This document shows positions 27,679 to 38,000 of a stretch of DNA of 64,000 nucleotides, piece by piece (the first letter of the stretch is position 1; each line of letters opens with the position of its first letter). Below the pieces are notes generated by a model that saw nothing but the letters and a program-made list of their open reading frames with translations, made no database searches and was not told the DNA's origin. Location: contig OX337236.1 in assembly GCA_946965045.2 (NCBI GenBank), positions 1,054,001 through 1,118,000 of the forward strand. Reading direction: 5' to 3'. This DNA is from Epithemia pelagica. Lineage: Eukaryota; Bacillariophyta; Bacillariophyceae; Surirellales; Surirellaceae. The position numbers were made by a program, and so were the translations under genes.

Positions 27679-28569
27679 ATGGGAAACTCTCAGACGAGAC
27701 GAAAGTTGGTTTGGTTGGTAGCCTTGACTCTGTGGCTGGTGATCCAGTCGAGTGCCCATGCACTAGCAAGCACGTTACATCCGAAGATAGTTCCCAGAGG
27801 GTTGCGCCGTATGTCATCACAGTCCAAGGGAGCATTGGTTACTCTAAGAGGAGGAGAACAACATCTTCGATCTCTGAGCACTAGTGAACAAGACTCAACG
27901 GCCTCAACTATTTCCCAATCTGCATTAGAACAGAATCATCTCCAGCATGTTAAAACGCATGAAGCGACCTTGTTCCCTGTTACAGCTCTTGTGGTAACGC
28001 TTGGAAAGGCATACGCAGATTCTCTCGCCAAGCGTCCAATTGTGACAAAAAGCGTCACTGCATGTGCCATTTTTGGGATTTCAGACTACCTTGCGCAGCG
28101 ACTCGAATCCAAGGAAAGCTCCAGTAAAGCAACCGAAGCAGCAAACCAACTCAATTGGACACGACTATTGACGTCCATGGTCGTAGGCCTCTGTTATTTT
28201 GGTCCTGCTGCCCACGCTTGGTACGACATGATATTCAAATTGTTTCCTGGAACTGGTCTCCTGTCGACTTTACAAAAAGCAGCAATGGGACAAATGTTCT
28301 TTGGACCATCCTTCACCTGTATATTCTTTGCATCTTCCTTGTGGCAAGCTGGTCAATTCACACTGGGGAACTGGTTTCGCAAGATCCGAAAGGACTTGCC
28401 AGGTGCCTGGCTTGCTGGAGTCGGATTTTGGCCCTTGGTCGATCTGGTGAGTTACTCGTTTGTTCCCGTTCCATACATTCCTCTCTTCATCAATATGTGC
28501 TCGTTGGTTTGGACCATATACCTCTCCATGATCGCGAACCGTTCTTCTCCAGCACCTAGGTCGGAATAA
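27679..28569 (+). CDS. Mpv17/PMP22 family membrane protein, 296 aa
   Basis: The C-terminal 190 residues match the Mpv17/PMP22/Sym1 family: YADSLAKRPIVTKSVTACAIFGISDYLAQ, then YFGPAAHAWYDMIF, GPSFTCIFF and the signature WPLVDLVSYSFVPVPYIPLFINMCSLVWTIYLS at the end. In the usual members the last block reads WP..Q..NF..VP...R, and here LVSYSF replaces the common QxxNF. Four membrane spans are expected. Family members reside in inner mitochondrial, peroxisomal or plastid membranes and may form channels. The N-terminus has a hydrophobic stretch (LVWLVALTLWLVIQSSAHALAS) followed by Arg/Ser-rich sequence, compatible with a signal plus transit peptide for a complex plastid, but this is inference. No intron is needed. 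Confidence 0.88.
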   Translation: MGNSQTRRKLVWLVALTLWLVIQSSAHALASTLHPKIVPRGLRRMSSQSKGALVTLRGGEQHLRSLSTSEQDSTASTISQSALEQNHLQHVKTHEATLFPVTALVVTLGKAYADSLAKRPIVTKSVTACAIFGISDYLAQRLESKESSSKATEAANQLNWTRLLTSMVVGLCYFGPAAHAWYDMIFKLFPGTGLLSTLQKAAMGQMFFGPSFTCIFFASSLWQAGQFTLGNWFRKIRKDLPGAWLAGVGFWPLVDLVSYSFVPVPYIPLFINMCSLVWTIYLSMIANRSSPAPRSE

Positions 28570-28895
28570 ACCGTGAGCATCTACTGCAACGACTACTCTT
28601 ATTTATTTCAAATACTTTAATTTGACTCATAATCGATAGTCGAACTAGAAAAGAATCGATGTTTAATAATTTCGCGTTCTTCCAAAACAACGCGAACGGT
28701 CTACAAATACCCCTAATCGATGTTTCCCTTTTCATCATCAATATAAAATGTCGTTGAGGGGAACAACGGCAGCCGATGTCTTCAGTATCAACATGCATCG
28801 ACAGTCCAAACTAGCCCAATATAATGAGATTATCTTGCGCCGCCAAAATAAGGAACATATGGTTCTCACGCTTAAACACAATCCTGTCATAAGGA
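28570..28895. other. Intergenic, convergent gene ends
   Basis: These 326 bp between the Mpv17-like gene and the small basic protein hold only AT-rich spacer. I see nothing in it. Confidence 0.55.
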
Positions 28896-29408
28896 CTACG
28901 TTCGTTGAAATTTCGGCATGACTCGGACGGGATAGGAGGTCACTCGACATTGGGTGACTGTCTGATCTTTTTTCGTGATGCCTCCTGATAGTAGCCGTTG
29001 ACTACGTCCCATTATGCGTGGTCTCGGTTGTGGTACAACAGGTCTTGGGTACGAGGGTATCCCGACGCCCCGTTTCAATTCCTCATCACGCTCATGGACA
29101 CGACAGTCTGGTTCCTTCACCGTAAGTTCTGCAAGACCCGGTCCCCGAACTCCTCCCCGACTCAATGGAATGGCGGTGTCTCGAGAAATATGAGTTTGTT
29201 CCATCAATGTCCTCCGGTGTCGTTCGTGACGACTGGATGCACGCTCATAAATGATGCGCCCTGCATTGACATTGAGATCCTTCTTCCGCAACTCAACCGC
29301 CTTTTCAGGACCTGACGATCCACGATCGTATACACTTTTAGAGCTTCTCCGTCGCTTCTTGATGGGGACTGGTTGCGGTACGTTGTGTTTGGTAAATGTC
29401 ATGGTCAT
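28896..29408 (-). CDS. Uncharacterised basic protein, 170 aa
   Basis: I do not recognise this protein. It is rich in Arg, Lys and Pro, with a basic PIKKRRRSSKS near residue 15 that could be a nuclear localisation signal, and a Pro/Arg stretch (YPRPVVPQPRPRIMGRSQR) near residues 120-140. There is no signal peptide or membrane span. The frame extends upstream only through a GTG, so the ATG at 29408 (MTMTFTKHN) is the first Met. It could be a real small nuclear protein or a chance ORF; its length, the ATG and the location between convergent and divergent neighbours favour a gene. Codon use looks normal. Confidence 0.45.
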   Translation of the reverse strand: MTMTFTKHNVPQPVPIKKRRRSSKSVYDRGSSGPEKAVELRKKDLNVNAGRIIYERASSRHERHRRTLMEQTHISRDTAIPLSRGGVRGPGLAELTVKEPDCRVHERDEELKRGVGIPSYPRPVVPQPRPRIMGRSQRLLSGGITKKDQTVTQCRVTSYPVRVMPKFQRT

Positions 29409-29682
29409 CAAAGCCTCCACTCATAAATCTGGCAAAGTGTTGTGCTCCAAAAAATTTCAACCGTCGGCAAAACCGTCAGTCTGTCACAATTTCGGAAGAT
29501 CCTCTGTACTCCTTATCAGCGTCCTGTCTCAATTAGAAGCTTAAAAATTATTCATAATCTTGTCGCGAGTAAATCTAGGGCGTAACTCACAGCATCGAAA
29601 AAGTTATGTCATCTACCTTCTCTTCTCTCCGTCTATTTACGGTAGACCGGAAAATATGCTAAGAGCTCCTAGAGAGAGTACT

Positions 29683-30112
29683 CCTCTAGTGCCTTCTTTC
29701 TGGGTGTGCCCATTACGGGCGAAAACGTACCATTGGGCACATAGTTTCAACTAGATAGAACTCAACCAATATTAGACCTACGGCAACATGTAGATGCTCA
29801 AACTTTTTCCTTAACACATCCTCTGTCACCATTGGATACTCCATGACACCCATCTATGACATATCTAGGTCATATGAGGACCTCCATTGTGCTCAATTTT
29901 AGGCATGTGGGCACACTTGGAATCCAATGTGATATGTCATAGATGGGTGTCATGGAGTATCCAATGGTGACAGAGGATGTGTTAAGGAAAAAGTTTGAGC
30001 ATCTACGTGTTGCCGGAGGCCCAATATTGGTTGAGTTCTATCTAGTTGAACTATGTGCCCAATGGTACGTTTTCGCCCGTAATGGGCACACCCAGATAGA
30101 AGGCACTAGAGG
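29683..30112. repeat. Large inverted repeat (foldback), 183/182-bp arms
   Basis: The left arm 29683-29865 and the right arm 29931-30112 are reverse complements with about six differences, so about 97 percent identical. They flank a 65-bp spacer. The arms begin CCTCTAGTGCCTTCT and meet the spacer at GACATATC. Transcribed, this would form a very long hairpin. It resembles a foldback or MITE-type element, but I found no clear target duplication and no coding capacity. It ends about 70 bp past the stop codon of the FAD monooxygenase gene, so it may lie in that gene's 3' UTR. Confidence 0.9.
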
Positions 30113-30184
30113 TAATGTCCTGTCTTGTACCTTTCAATTCAATTCCTCGTTCAACCATAAGCACTTGGTTTGACAGCCATTATC

Positions 30185-31483
30185 CTATTGAGTGGCGACA
30201 AATGGGGTTCCATTGACTGGTACGAATTGCCTTGAAATCTCTCGAGATCGAGCAAAGAGCTCCTGCGCTCGCTGAATGCCACCTTCACTGTAGATTGTCA
30301 ACACATTATCGAGGTCGCAACTAATGTTGCCATTACCGCTCGTTTTACTTGCCATCAGAAGGGCTTGACGCATTGCAAGAGCATCCAATATTGCAGTGTG
30401 TGCCCCGACCGCAGTGCGGGGGCTGGCCATATGAGCTGCATCGCCCAATAAGAGGACACGACCTCGGTGCACACGATCAGCACCAAATTCATACTGTGGA
30501 TGCGGTGAAATGGATCCATGTCGAAGCATGCATTCAATCAATCGAACTAATCCCGGAACATTACCAAAGTATGCTTTGAAATGTGGGACAAGCCACTGCA
30601 GAGAATCCTTTTCAGGGGCAAGAGATGACGACGAAGAGCGTTCCACAGTATGCGTAGCATGACGACTCGCGCCATCCTCCTTTTTGTCCCAATACAATGA
30701 TACTTCATCTTCAGGGGTAGCAATAAATGTGCCCATAGTCCAAATATCCTCGCCATTGTCTTTCGCCATCTTCAAAACTATTGTATCGAATATGCCATTC
30801 TTGTATACTCCTTCCTCGATGTTCTGAATTACATCAATGGGAAGATCTGACTCTGGAACGCTTCCTCTCCACACCACGTACCCAGCATACTCAGGTGACA
30901 CAAAACGATCAACCTTGTCCTTCAAGACATACTGGCGTGATTTAGAAAATCCACCGTCGCATACAACAACGAAATCGTAGGACACTCCTTCCACGACAAT
31001 TGCTTGAGATGGAGACGACGCGCCGGTTTGTTGTTGCGTTTCACCGGCATGAGTCAAGTTGTTGATTGTTTTCCCAAAATGCACGGTATCCTCGGGTAAG
31101 GAGTCATATAAAAACTTCCACAGATCCCCGTAGAAAAAAGATCCTTGATGACGAGAAGCTCGTTGATTTCGTCGCATCATGGGCTTACCAACAAGGGCCT
31201 CCCAAGCCGAAACTTGCACAAATCCCAAGCCACTTCCTTTTTCATGCAGAGGGCCGGAGGCGCGTTCGTATACATCCACCTTTTCAAAAACACCGCTACG
31301 GTGCAAAGCATTCGCTGCAGCAAGGCCACCCAAGGAACCTCCAATGACTGCCGCTCGACGACGATGATCCATCGCAACAATGCTGGACTTGGATGCGGTC
31401 GTTGTGGCCGTCTTGGAGGAGTAGATGGAAGAGGCAGAAGCGGAAGCAGTAGCCAAAGATGTCATCATCGAAGAGAGCTTCAT
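30185..31483 (-). CDS. FAD-dependent monooxygenase (UbiH/PHBH superfamily), 432 aa
   Basis: After a Ser/Ala/Thr-rich N-terminus of about 40 residues comes the dinucleotide fold AAVIGGSLGGLAAANAL (residues 44-60) with the following acidic DVYERA. FVVVCDGGFSKSR fits the DG motif, and GRVLLLGDAAHMASPRTAVGAHTAILDA (about residues 340-367) is the GD motif that contacts FAD ribityl. These are the markers of the class A flavoprotein monooxygenases, which hydroxylate aromatic or similar substrates with NAD(P)H and O2. The substrate cannot be read from sequence. The VIGGSLGG form is reminiscent of dihydroxypyridine or salicylate hydroxylases. The N-terminus might be an organelle presequence. One exon; the stop lies about 70 bp from the foldback repeat. 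Confidence 0.88.
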   Translation of the reverse strand: MKLSSMMTSLATASASASSIYSSKTATTTASKSSIVAMDHRRRAAVIGGSLGGLAAANALHRSGVFEKVDVYERASGPLHEKGSGLGFVQVSAWEALVGKPMMRRNQRASRHQGSFFYGDLWKFLYDSLPEDTVHFGKTINNLTHAGETQQQTGASSPSQAIVVEGVSYDFVVVCDGGFSKSRQYVLKDKVDRFVSPEYAGYVVWRGSVPESDLPIDVIQNIEEGVYKNGIFDTIVLKMAKDNGEDIWTMGTFIATPEDEVSLYWDKKEDGASRHATHTVERSSSSSLAPEKDSLQWLVPHFKAYFGNVPGLVRLIECMLRHGSISPHPQYEFGADRVHRGRVLLLGDAAHMASPRTAVGAHTAILDALAMRQALLMASKTSGNGNISCDLDNVLTIYSEGGIQRAQELFARSREISRQFVPVNGTPFVATQ

Positions 31484-31845
31484 TCGAGAACTATGGTAAT
31501 CAACGAGACTTTGTCACCAATGGTGTTTTATGGTTTCAGCCAATTGAACATAACTCCGTCTCCATGCTCATTGTCATTCCCTCCATGTCCATGGTGGTTT
31601 CCATCATAGACGTGGAACTTCATCGAAAATCGAAACATCGGCGGTCACCGCAGCGCACACCGCACGGACTGCACGTCTTAAGAAAACTGAGGGGCCGTAT
31701 AGGGTTAAGGATTTAATCATTGACCAAGGAAACTCACCGAGAAAGAAACTGTGAAGTGAACAACATCAGGGACGATACCAACGAAGCGAGCCGCAAGTCG
31801 ATCCCTTAAAACAAACTGTATCCGCCAGACAAGGGCACGCTGCCG
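31484..31845. other. Promoter of the FAD gene and 5' end of the non-LTR element
   Basis: The left part should carry the FAD monooxygenase promoter. The element start is not visible as a sharp boundary; the A+C-biased composition begins around 31740-31860. Confidence 0.45.
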
Positions 31846-34800
31846 ATGGGGCGCGACGCGGACCCGCCATGGGCCTTTCCGGCTGAGAACATGATTCCCA
31901 TGGCCAAACCACGACCCAACTGCCAACCGAACGCCGATCCACCCCCGCCCATCGGTTGGAAACACATACAACGCACGGCGGCCACAACATGGACCATGGA
32001 ATCTCTCCATGGTCTTCGAAAAAACAAACAAAACAAACAACGGCAGCCCTCACCCCTTTCAACCCGTCACCATGGTAAACCCCAGAGCCCGAAAAAAGCC
32101 AAAAACACAGAACCCAACGGATACCCCAACTCGCCGAACGTGCTACGGAGTAAGGGCCCCAATCCCCCACGCAGCCACCGATGCAGCAAACCAAACAAGA
32201 GAATGACCAAGACAAGCCCACAAATGACCCTGCCAGACAGCCGATCAACAACAACAGGCCATCGACACGAAACCAACATTAAAGAACAAATGCACGTCGA
32301 CAACTCCACCGTCAACGTTCCACTCCCCCGCTCAGGCACACACCCGCCACCAACGACGAACCAAGAAACAACAACCAGGGCCACCGCCAAACAAATCGAC
32401 GACATGGCCAGCAAGACACCAAACACCAAGCCCTCCATCTGCCCACCCATCTGCCCACCACCGACAAGAATGACCGGACAACTAGATCAAGCCCTTCAAC
32501 GAGTCATTGCTCAGTTACAAATGACCCGGCCAACAAACCAACCAAAAGGACTCGGCCACAAAACCAGTGAAAACCGAGTTTTTCACCCCAAGCTCTCAGC
32601 CGAAGCATCAACCGACCAGCCAACCCACCACCAACACCCGAAGATGCAAGTCCATTCGAAGCCCTCCTCCGGCCGCCGCCAGACCCGCTCCAAAAGCAAC
32701 TTGACCGCCCTCAGTCCGCTCCCCCTCGTAGACACCAAACAGCACAGCACCACCGCCGTCACCCCCGACCGCCGCAACATCAACAAAGAAAACAAAAAAA
32801 CAAACCAAAAAACCACCGAAGAACCCACCACCGACATCCACACCGAGAAAACAACAGTCACCACCCACTACACCAATGAGAAAAACACCAAAAACAACAC
32901 CAACAACAACAACGACAAAACCATGGAGAAAAACAACACCAACAACAACCAAGACGGAAACGAACAAAACACGGACGGACACACGGAAGAGGAGACTCAG
33001 CCAACAACAAAGAACCAAACCAACCACGACGATACCACCACCACCGTCAACAACGAACCAGGATCCAACAGCGAAGCAGGCACCCCAACAGCCAAGAATC
33101 CATACCTCCAACCCAAAACCGGAACAAAACGTCCCCCGTCGCCGGAACCAAAGACGCTGATTCACCTCCATGTGGCAGTGAACCACCACCAAAACCCCCA
33201 AATTGAGTCTACCCTTCCCAGACTTACGGAACAAGCCATGAAGACGCATCTCAACGAAGTCTTTTTCCATCATAGCAAACGGGAAGAGCCCATGTGGCTC
33301 CAGGTCCACTCCGTGGACTTTCTCGAGACCAAGCAATCTGGATCGCGCCAATTCAGGTCGGACAACCAGACGAGATCCACCAAAGGAAGCGGACATACCT
33401 CCACCTTCCATGTCACCCTTTCCCCGGCTCCAGCAAACGACGTCTTTGACACCGAGATTTTTACCGAGCAAGGCCTACGTTTCGTTCTCCAAATGTGGCA
33501 CAAACACCACAACGACGATTTTGTGTACGACGAGTTCGACTCACAAACCGTTCTCCGGCCAGGCACCAAACAATCCAATCCTACGATTAACCCCCGTTGG
33601 GACCAAATCAACGTGTACCAACCTGCATGCAACAACAGGACGAGCGACACCTTCGGCATCGTCGTCGGAGTGCCAGCTCAAACAATCAAACATCGACGGG
33701 CGGCCCTGGATCTGACTGGCGACATCCAGAACACCCTGACCCCCCATCTACCGCGCAAACTGAACTACCTGGATTTCTTCAACCACGTGGGATACCGCTC
33801 AGGAACGTTCAGCGGGGAACTGAAAAACAAACAACGTGGCCAAGTCCCGGCCATTTACATCACGGCTTCGTCGCGAAACAACTTCGAAGCCCTGCTTCGA
33901 AGCTACAACGCCTACCAGGCAGCAAATCGCAACACTGAACTCAAGTGGAACCACAACAACATCCAAATCATCCCTATGCCAACAAGCCAAGCCAATCGGA
34001 CGGCCACATTGGAAGCACTGAAGGATATCGACCAATTTTTCGGGGCCTGCGTTCGGATCAAACTGAAACCGATAAACCCAGAAGCTACCGACGGCGACTG
34101 GAAGCGACTACGACACCTACGGGAATTCGTGGCCGTCTTTCCCGAATTCAACAATGAGGACCCAGACACGCAGTATTACACGCTATACTTGCGGAAGACG
34201 CCCGATACTCATTTGCTCACCACCAACACGATTAGACAACACCCTGACTTCCCGGAAAACATCCTGCTCCCCACCCTGGCAGCAGTAGCAGCGACACCTC
34301 CGAGACAACAAACCACCAACCAAGACCCGACAACTCCTTCCTCGTCAAGTCACACAAACAAACTCCTGGCCTTCACGAACCGGCTGCTACGCCGAAAACA
34401 CAACAACTTGGAAGACAACACGGATGAGACTGACGCCGACGTTCCCACAACACCAACAACCAAACCAAAGAATCCCAATAGCCCACCGACCAACAAACGT
34501 AGCGCCTCCGCTATGCAACCAACAGACGAAGAAGCAAGCGACCCCTACGACGACGGAACCGATTGGACACCAGTGGCAGCCCAAACAAACCAAAACCACT
34601 TCGCGGACCAAACTTCCCAAAACGAAGACTCGAAACCTCCGGCCAAACGGAACCAATTCGCCGCACTAGCGGAACAAACCGAAGACGAACAAAACAATGA
34701 CGACCTGATGGACACTGAAGAATCAGACGACCATTCGCGGGCACTCATTGGTAGCGACGACAACCTAGACCCAGGAGAGGGCGACAACGAATTCTCTGCA

Positions 34801-35037
34801 ACGACCATGCAAGAAATCGAACTCATTTTCAAGTACGTTGCACACAACAACCCTTCCCGCATCGAAGAAATGCGACAATTTTTAGAAAGAACAAAGTCAT
34901 TTACGAATGACACAGACGCGCAAGATGCTTGGAGGTTTGCGCAGACTTTGGTACAGTCTGGCAACCCCAACATCGCCGACTCGCGCACCAGCCATGTGGT
35001 CCCGCATGAAGATAGGGCCAAAGGGCTACATGAGTAA
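31846..35037 (+). CDS. ORF1 (Gag-like) of the non-LTR element, 1063 aa
   Basis: This long first ORF is very rich in Thr, Asn, Gln, Pro and Lys, because the coding strand is nearly devoid of T over long stretches; 32881-32940 has one T in 60 bases. Residues 1-430 look disordered. A more ordinary, possibly folded part runs from about residue 440 to 800 (IHLHVAVNHHQNPQIESTL through DTQYYTLYLRKTPDTHLL). Acidic and Gln-rich linkers follow, and the C-terminus has an EIELIFKYVAHNNPSRIEEMRQFLERTK helix. No CCHC knuckle or RRM is obvious. By position it should be the RNA-binding ORF1 protein. The start at 31846 is the first ATG, and later Met codons are possible starts. Confidence 0.7.
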   Translation: MGRDADPPWAFPAENMIPMAKPRPNCQPNADPPPPIGWKHIQRTAATTWTMESLHGLRKNKQNKQRQPSPLSTRHHGKPQSPKKAKNTEPNGYPNSPNVLRSKGPNPPRSHRCSKPNKRMTKTSPQMTLPDSRSTTTGHRHETNIKEQMHVDNSTVNVPLPRSGTHPPPTTNQETTTRATAKQIDDMASKTPNTKPSICPPICPPPTRMTGQLDQALQRVIAQLQMTRPTNQPKGLGHKTSENRVFHPKLSAEASTDQPTHHQHPKMQVHSKPSSGRRQTRSKSNLTALSPLPLVDTKQHSTTAVTPDRRNINKENKKTNQKTTEEPTTDIHTEKTTVTTHYTNEKNTKNNTNNNNDKTMEKNNTNNNQDGNEQNTDGHTEEETQPTTKNQTNHDDTTTTVNNEPGSNSEAGTPTAKNPYLQPKTGTKRPPSPEPKTLIHLHVAVNHHQNPQIESTLPRLTEQAMKTHLNEVFFHHSKREEPMWLQVHSVDFLETKQSGSRQFRSDNQTRSTKGSGHTSTFHVTLSPAPANDVFDTEIFTEQGLRFVLQMWHKHHNDDFVYDEFDSQTVLRPGTKQSNPTINPRWDQINVYQPACNNRTSDTFGIVVGVPAQTIKHRRAALDLTGDIQNTLTPHLPRKLNYLDFFNHVGYRSGTFSGELKNKQRGQVPAIYITASSRNNFEALLRSYNAYQAANRNTELKWNHNNIQIIPMPTSQANRTATLEALKDIDQFFGACVRIKLKPINPEATDGDWKRLRHLREFVAVFPEFNNEDPDTQYYTLYLRKTPDTHLLTTNTIRQHPDFPENILLPTLAAVAATPPRQQTTNQDPTTPSSSSHTNKLLAFTNRLLRRKHNNLEDNTDETDADVPTTPTTKPKNPNSPPTNKRSASAMQPTDEEASDPYDDGTDWTPVAAQTNQNHFADQTSQNEDSKPPAKRNQFAALAEQTEDEQNNDDLMDTEESDDHSRALIGSDDNLDPGEGDNEFSATTMQEIELIFKYVAHNNPSRIEEMRQFLERTKSFTNDTDAQDAWRFAQTLVQSGNPNIADSRTSHVVPHEDRAKGLHE

Positions 35038-38000
35038 TTCAACCACAAAACCACCCAAACACTGTCCCGTGCCAGATTGCCCGTGGAAAGTGCCCCCATT
35101 GACAACCAACCCCCAAGCATCACTCAAACAACACCTCATCACCGAACACAATGAAACCCATCCATCGGATTACCTCACCCCAACCCTATGCACCCAATAC
35201 GGACTCCATCCATGTCCGACATGCGACACTCCCACTGCCATCTTCGCCACTGAAGGCCACCTTAGAAAACACGTAACAAAAAAACATAGTAGGTCAAAGA
35301 CAAACATCGACTTAGTCCTACATACCTACCGACATTCTACACCAGAAACAACGACAAATTGGAAAAACAGCCTAGCTTATATCCACAAACTACAAATATC
35401 CCCACCGCCCTTCCGTCGGAGCCTCTGGCACAAGCTTAAGCCACCGCTCAGGGCCGAATTTTATGCCACCTACAACAACGTGACCAATTGGATACTTGAA
35501 GCCACATCGCCGCTGGCGACAACCATTCTGAAAGACGAACGGCCACCCGCCTATGACGTCGACGCCACCCCATTCTGGAAACTGCTCATCCTCCTAGAGC
35601 CGTTGCTCCTTGCACCAATACAGGGCACAGTGCACCTCACCCATTCGAACGCGTTCCGAGCAAGACTTTCGCTGCTGAAATCAGGCAGGATTGAGGAACT
35701 CCACAACATTATATGGAACCCAACACCGTTGCCAAGCACAAGAACAATAAACAACAAAAAGAAGCGACAGAACCAAAAAAACAAACAACAACATCAGCCA
35801 ACTGACCCATTGCCTTCATGGCGGCTAGCCTCCGCACAACAACTGGCAGACTTAGGCAACTACCAAGCAGCAGTTAAAAGACTTACAACCAACACACCAC
35901 CTGCAACCTTGACAACGGCACGAATCGACAGATGCCAAAAACAACTCTTCCCTGAAAGACGACAGCCACCGCCGGCGACAAGAGCTCACGGTCACGCAAA
36001 CATGCCTCCACCGGCAGCACAATACCTGAAACTACAAGACAAACTGTTTGAGTCAGCACTCCGACAAATGAAACCAGGCACGGCCTCAGGACCGTTCGCC
36101 ACGTGCACAGACATCCTCGTGTCTATGGCAATATACAAAACAACAAGCGCACCCGACGCAACACGGCCATACTTTCACAACATAAAAGCCCTGATCCAAC
36201 TCGTGGTGACGGGACAAATACCAACCTCTGTACAACAAATCCTCGCAAGCAATTATTTCCTTGCCCTCCACAAGGACATGGCAAACCTGGAAAGACTGCG
36301 ACCGATCGGCATCGGCACAGCCATACGAAGAGTAGCGGCTAAAGCCGCTCTGGTGCATCTCACAGACGACATTCGCCCCCTCCTCTTGAAAGGAGGCCAA
36401 TACGGGATACAAGTCCCCGGGGGGGTTGATTTTGTGGCCCAAACAACCGCAATGGCGGTTAAACAATACATTGACCAGACTCATGATCTGGAAAACAACA
36501 CAACAGAAAACAACACAACCGAAAACAACCAGCCAACAACATCCCCAAGCCGGGCTCTAGTCATGCTAGACCTGGTAAACATGTTCAACAATGTCAGCCG
36601 AACCGAAGCAAGAAAGATTTTGTTAGAGAACGAAGCGACAACACAATTGGTCCCCCTTTTCGACCTACTAACCAAACATACCTGTAACCAATGGTACTTT
36701 GATGACAACAAAGCGGCCAACTACCTCACACAAACTGAAGGGTTTCCACAAGGCTGCCCACTCAGCCCTCTCTTCTCATGCCTGGTATTACTAGCACTGA
36801 CGAACAAACTCAACAACGAACAAGCAAAAAGAGCACAACTCAGACTGCGCAACAACGACCCCAACGACGACGGAATGGGCGGCATCGGCCACACCGCATC
36901 CATCATGGATGATACATCGGTATGCCTGCCACACTGTGACATACCATGGTTTCTTCACCGCTTCGAAGAGCTTGGCAAACCCCTAGGAATTGTTTTAAAC
37001 AAATCAAAAACGACCATCCTCACCTCCACCAACGGACACTCCCCGTCCAACCTGAGCGAAAACCAAACACACAGCCTCAATCAAGCACTATCGTTTCTGT
37101 CGCCCGATGACCCCTCAAAAGCAGAAATAACAAGCGGTGTGAGATTCCTTGGTCAACCAATCGGATCCACTGCCTTTGCACGACAGTACATCAACAACAA
37201 ATTACAAGGCATGCAACACAAAATGAACTGCATTCTCCAACTCGGCGACCTCCAAACACAGCACAATCTCTTTAAATTTACGATGGTCTCCGCAATCCTG
37301 CACCTGCTACCGACCGATGTCAACCTAGCATACAAGCAGACCAACCCAAGAACGACCCTCTGGTCCAGTCCAACAACCACACAGACAGAACAACTGATCA
37401 CAAATTTCCTGGCAAAACTCACCTCCCTACCAGAAAATGAAATCTCCAAGTCCTCAGCACTCATCGCCACGATTCCTCAACGACTGGGGGGACTCGGATA
37501 CCAACAGGCAGCGGTGGCGGCCTATCCTTGTCTGCTGACACAAACAGCCCGGGCGATAGCTCTGGCAACATCAACCGACACTCCAATCCCACTCGTTCAT
37601 CAACGACAACTGTCGAACTGGAAAGATAGTACCAACGAATATATGACAACCTTCCGTAAGACTCTGTCACTTTTCGCAAACGAATACGCAGACGAGAGCT
37701 TATACGTACCAACGAGGTATGATCACACAACACACAATCGCCTTTTGAACCACACTGTGCAAGAACACACAATCCCAAAACTGCTCACAGAAACCGACCC
37801 AAAGCAGCGAATCTTTTTGCCCGGCTTACTTTCGCCCCTTACGAGTATGGCTCTCTCTCTTCCACTCACCGCAACCAAATTCCGTTTCCAAAACAGTGTC
37901 TTTCGAACCGCCATCAAACGGAAATTGAGATTACCTTTGTTCGTCCGAGACCCCACACAATCCTGGCCACAACGATGTCGCTGCTCAGCCACAAAAGCGA

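Noticed and set aside
31766-34744. Minus-strand ORFs opposite ORF1 of the non-LTR element
   Set aside because: They are Val/Gly/Phe/Trp-rich complements of the A+C-biased strand, and their openness follows from composition.
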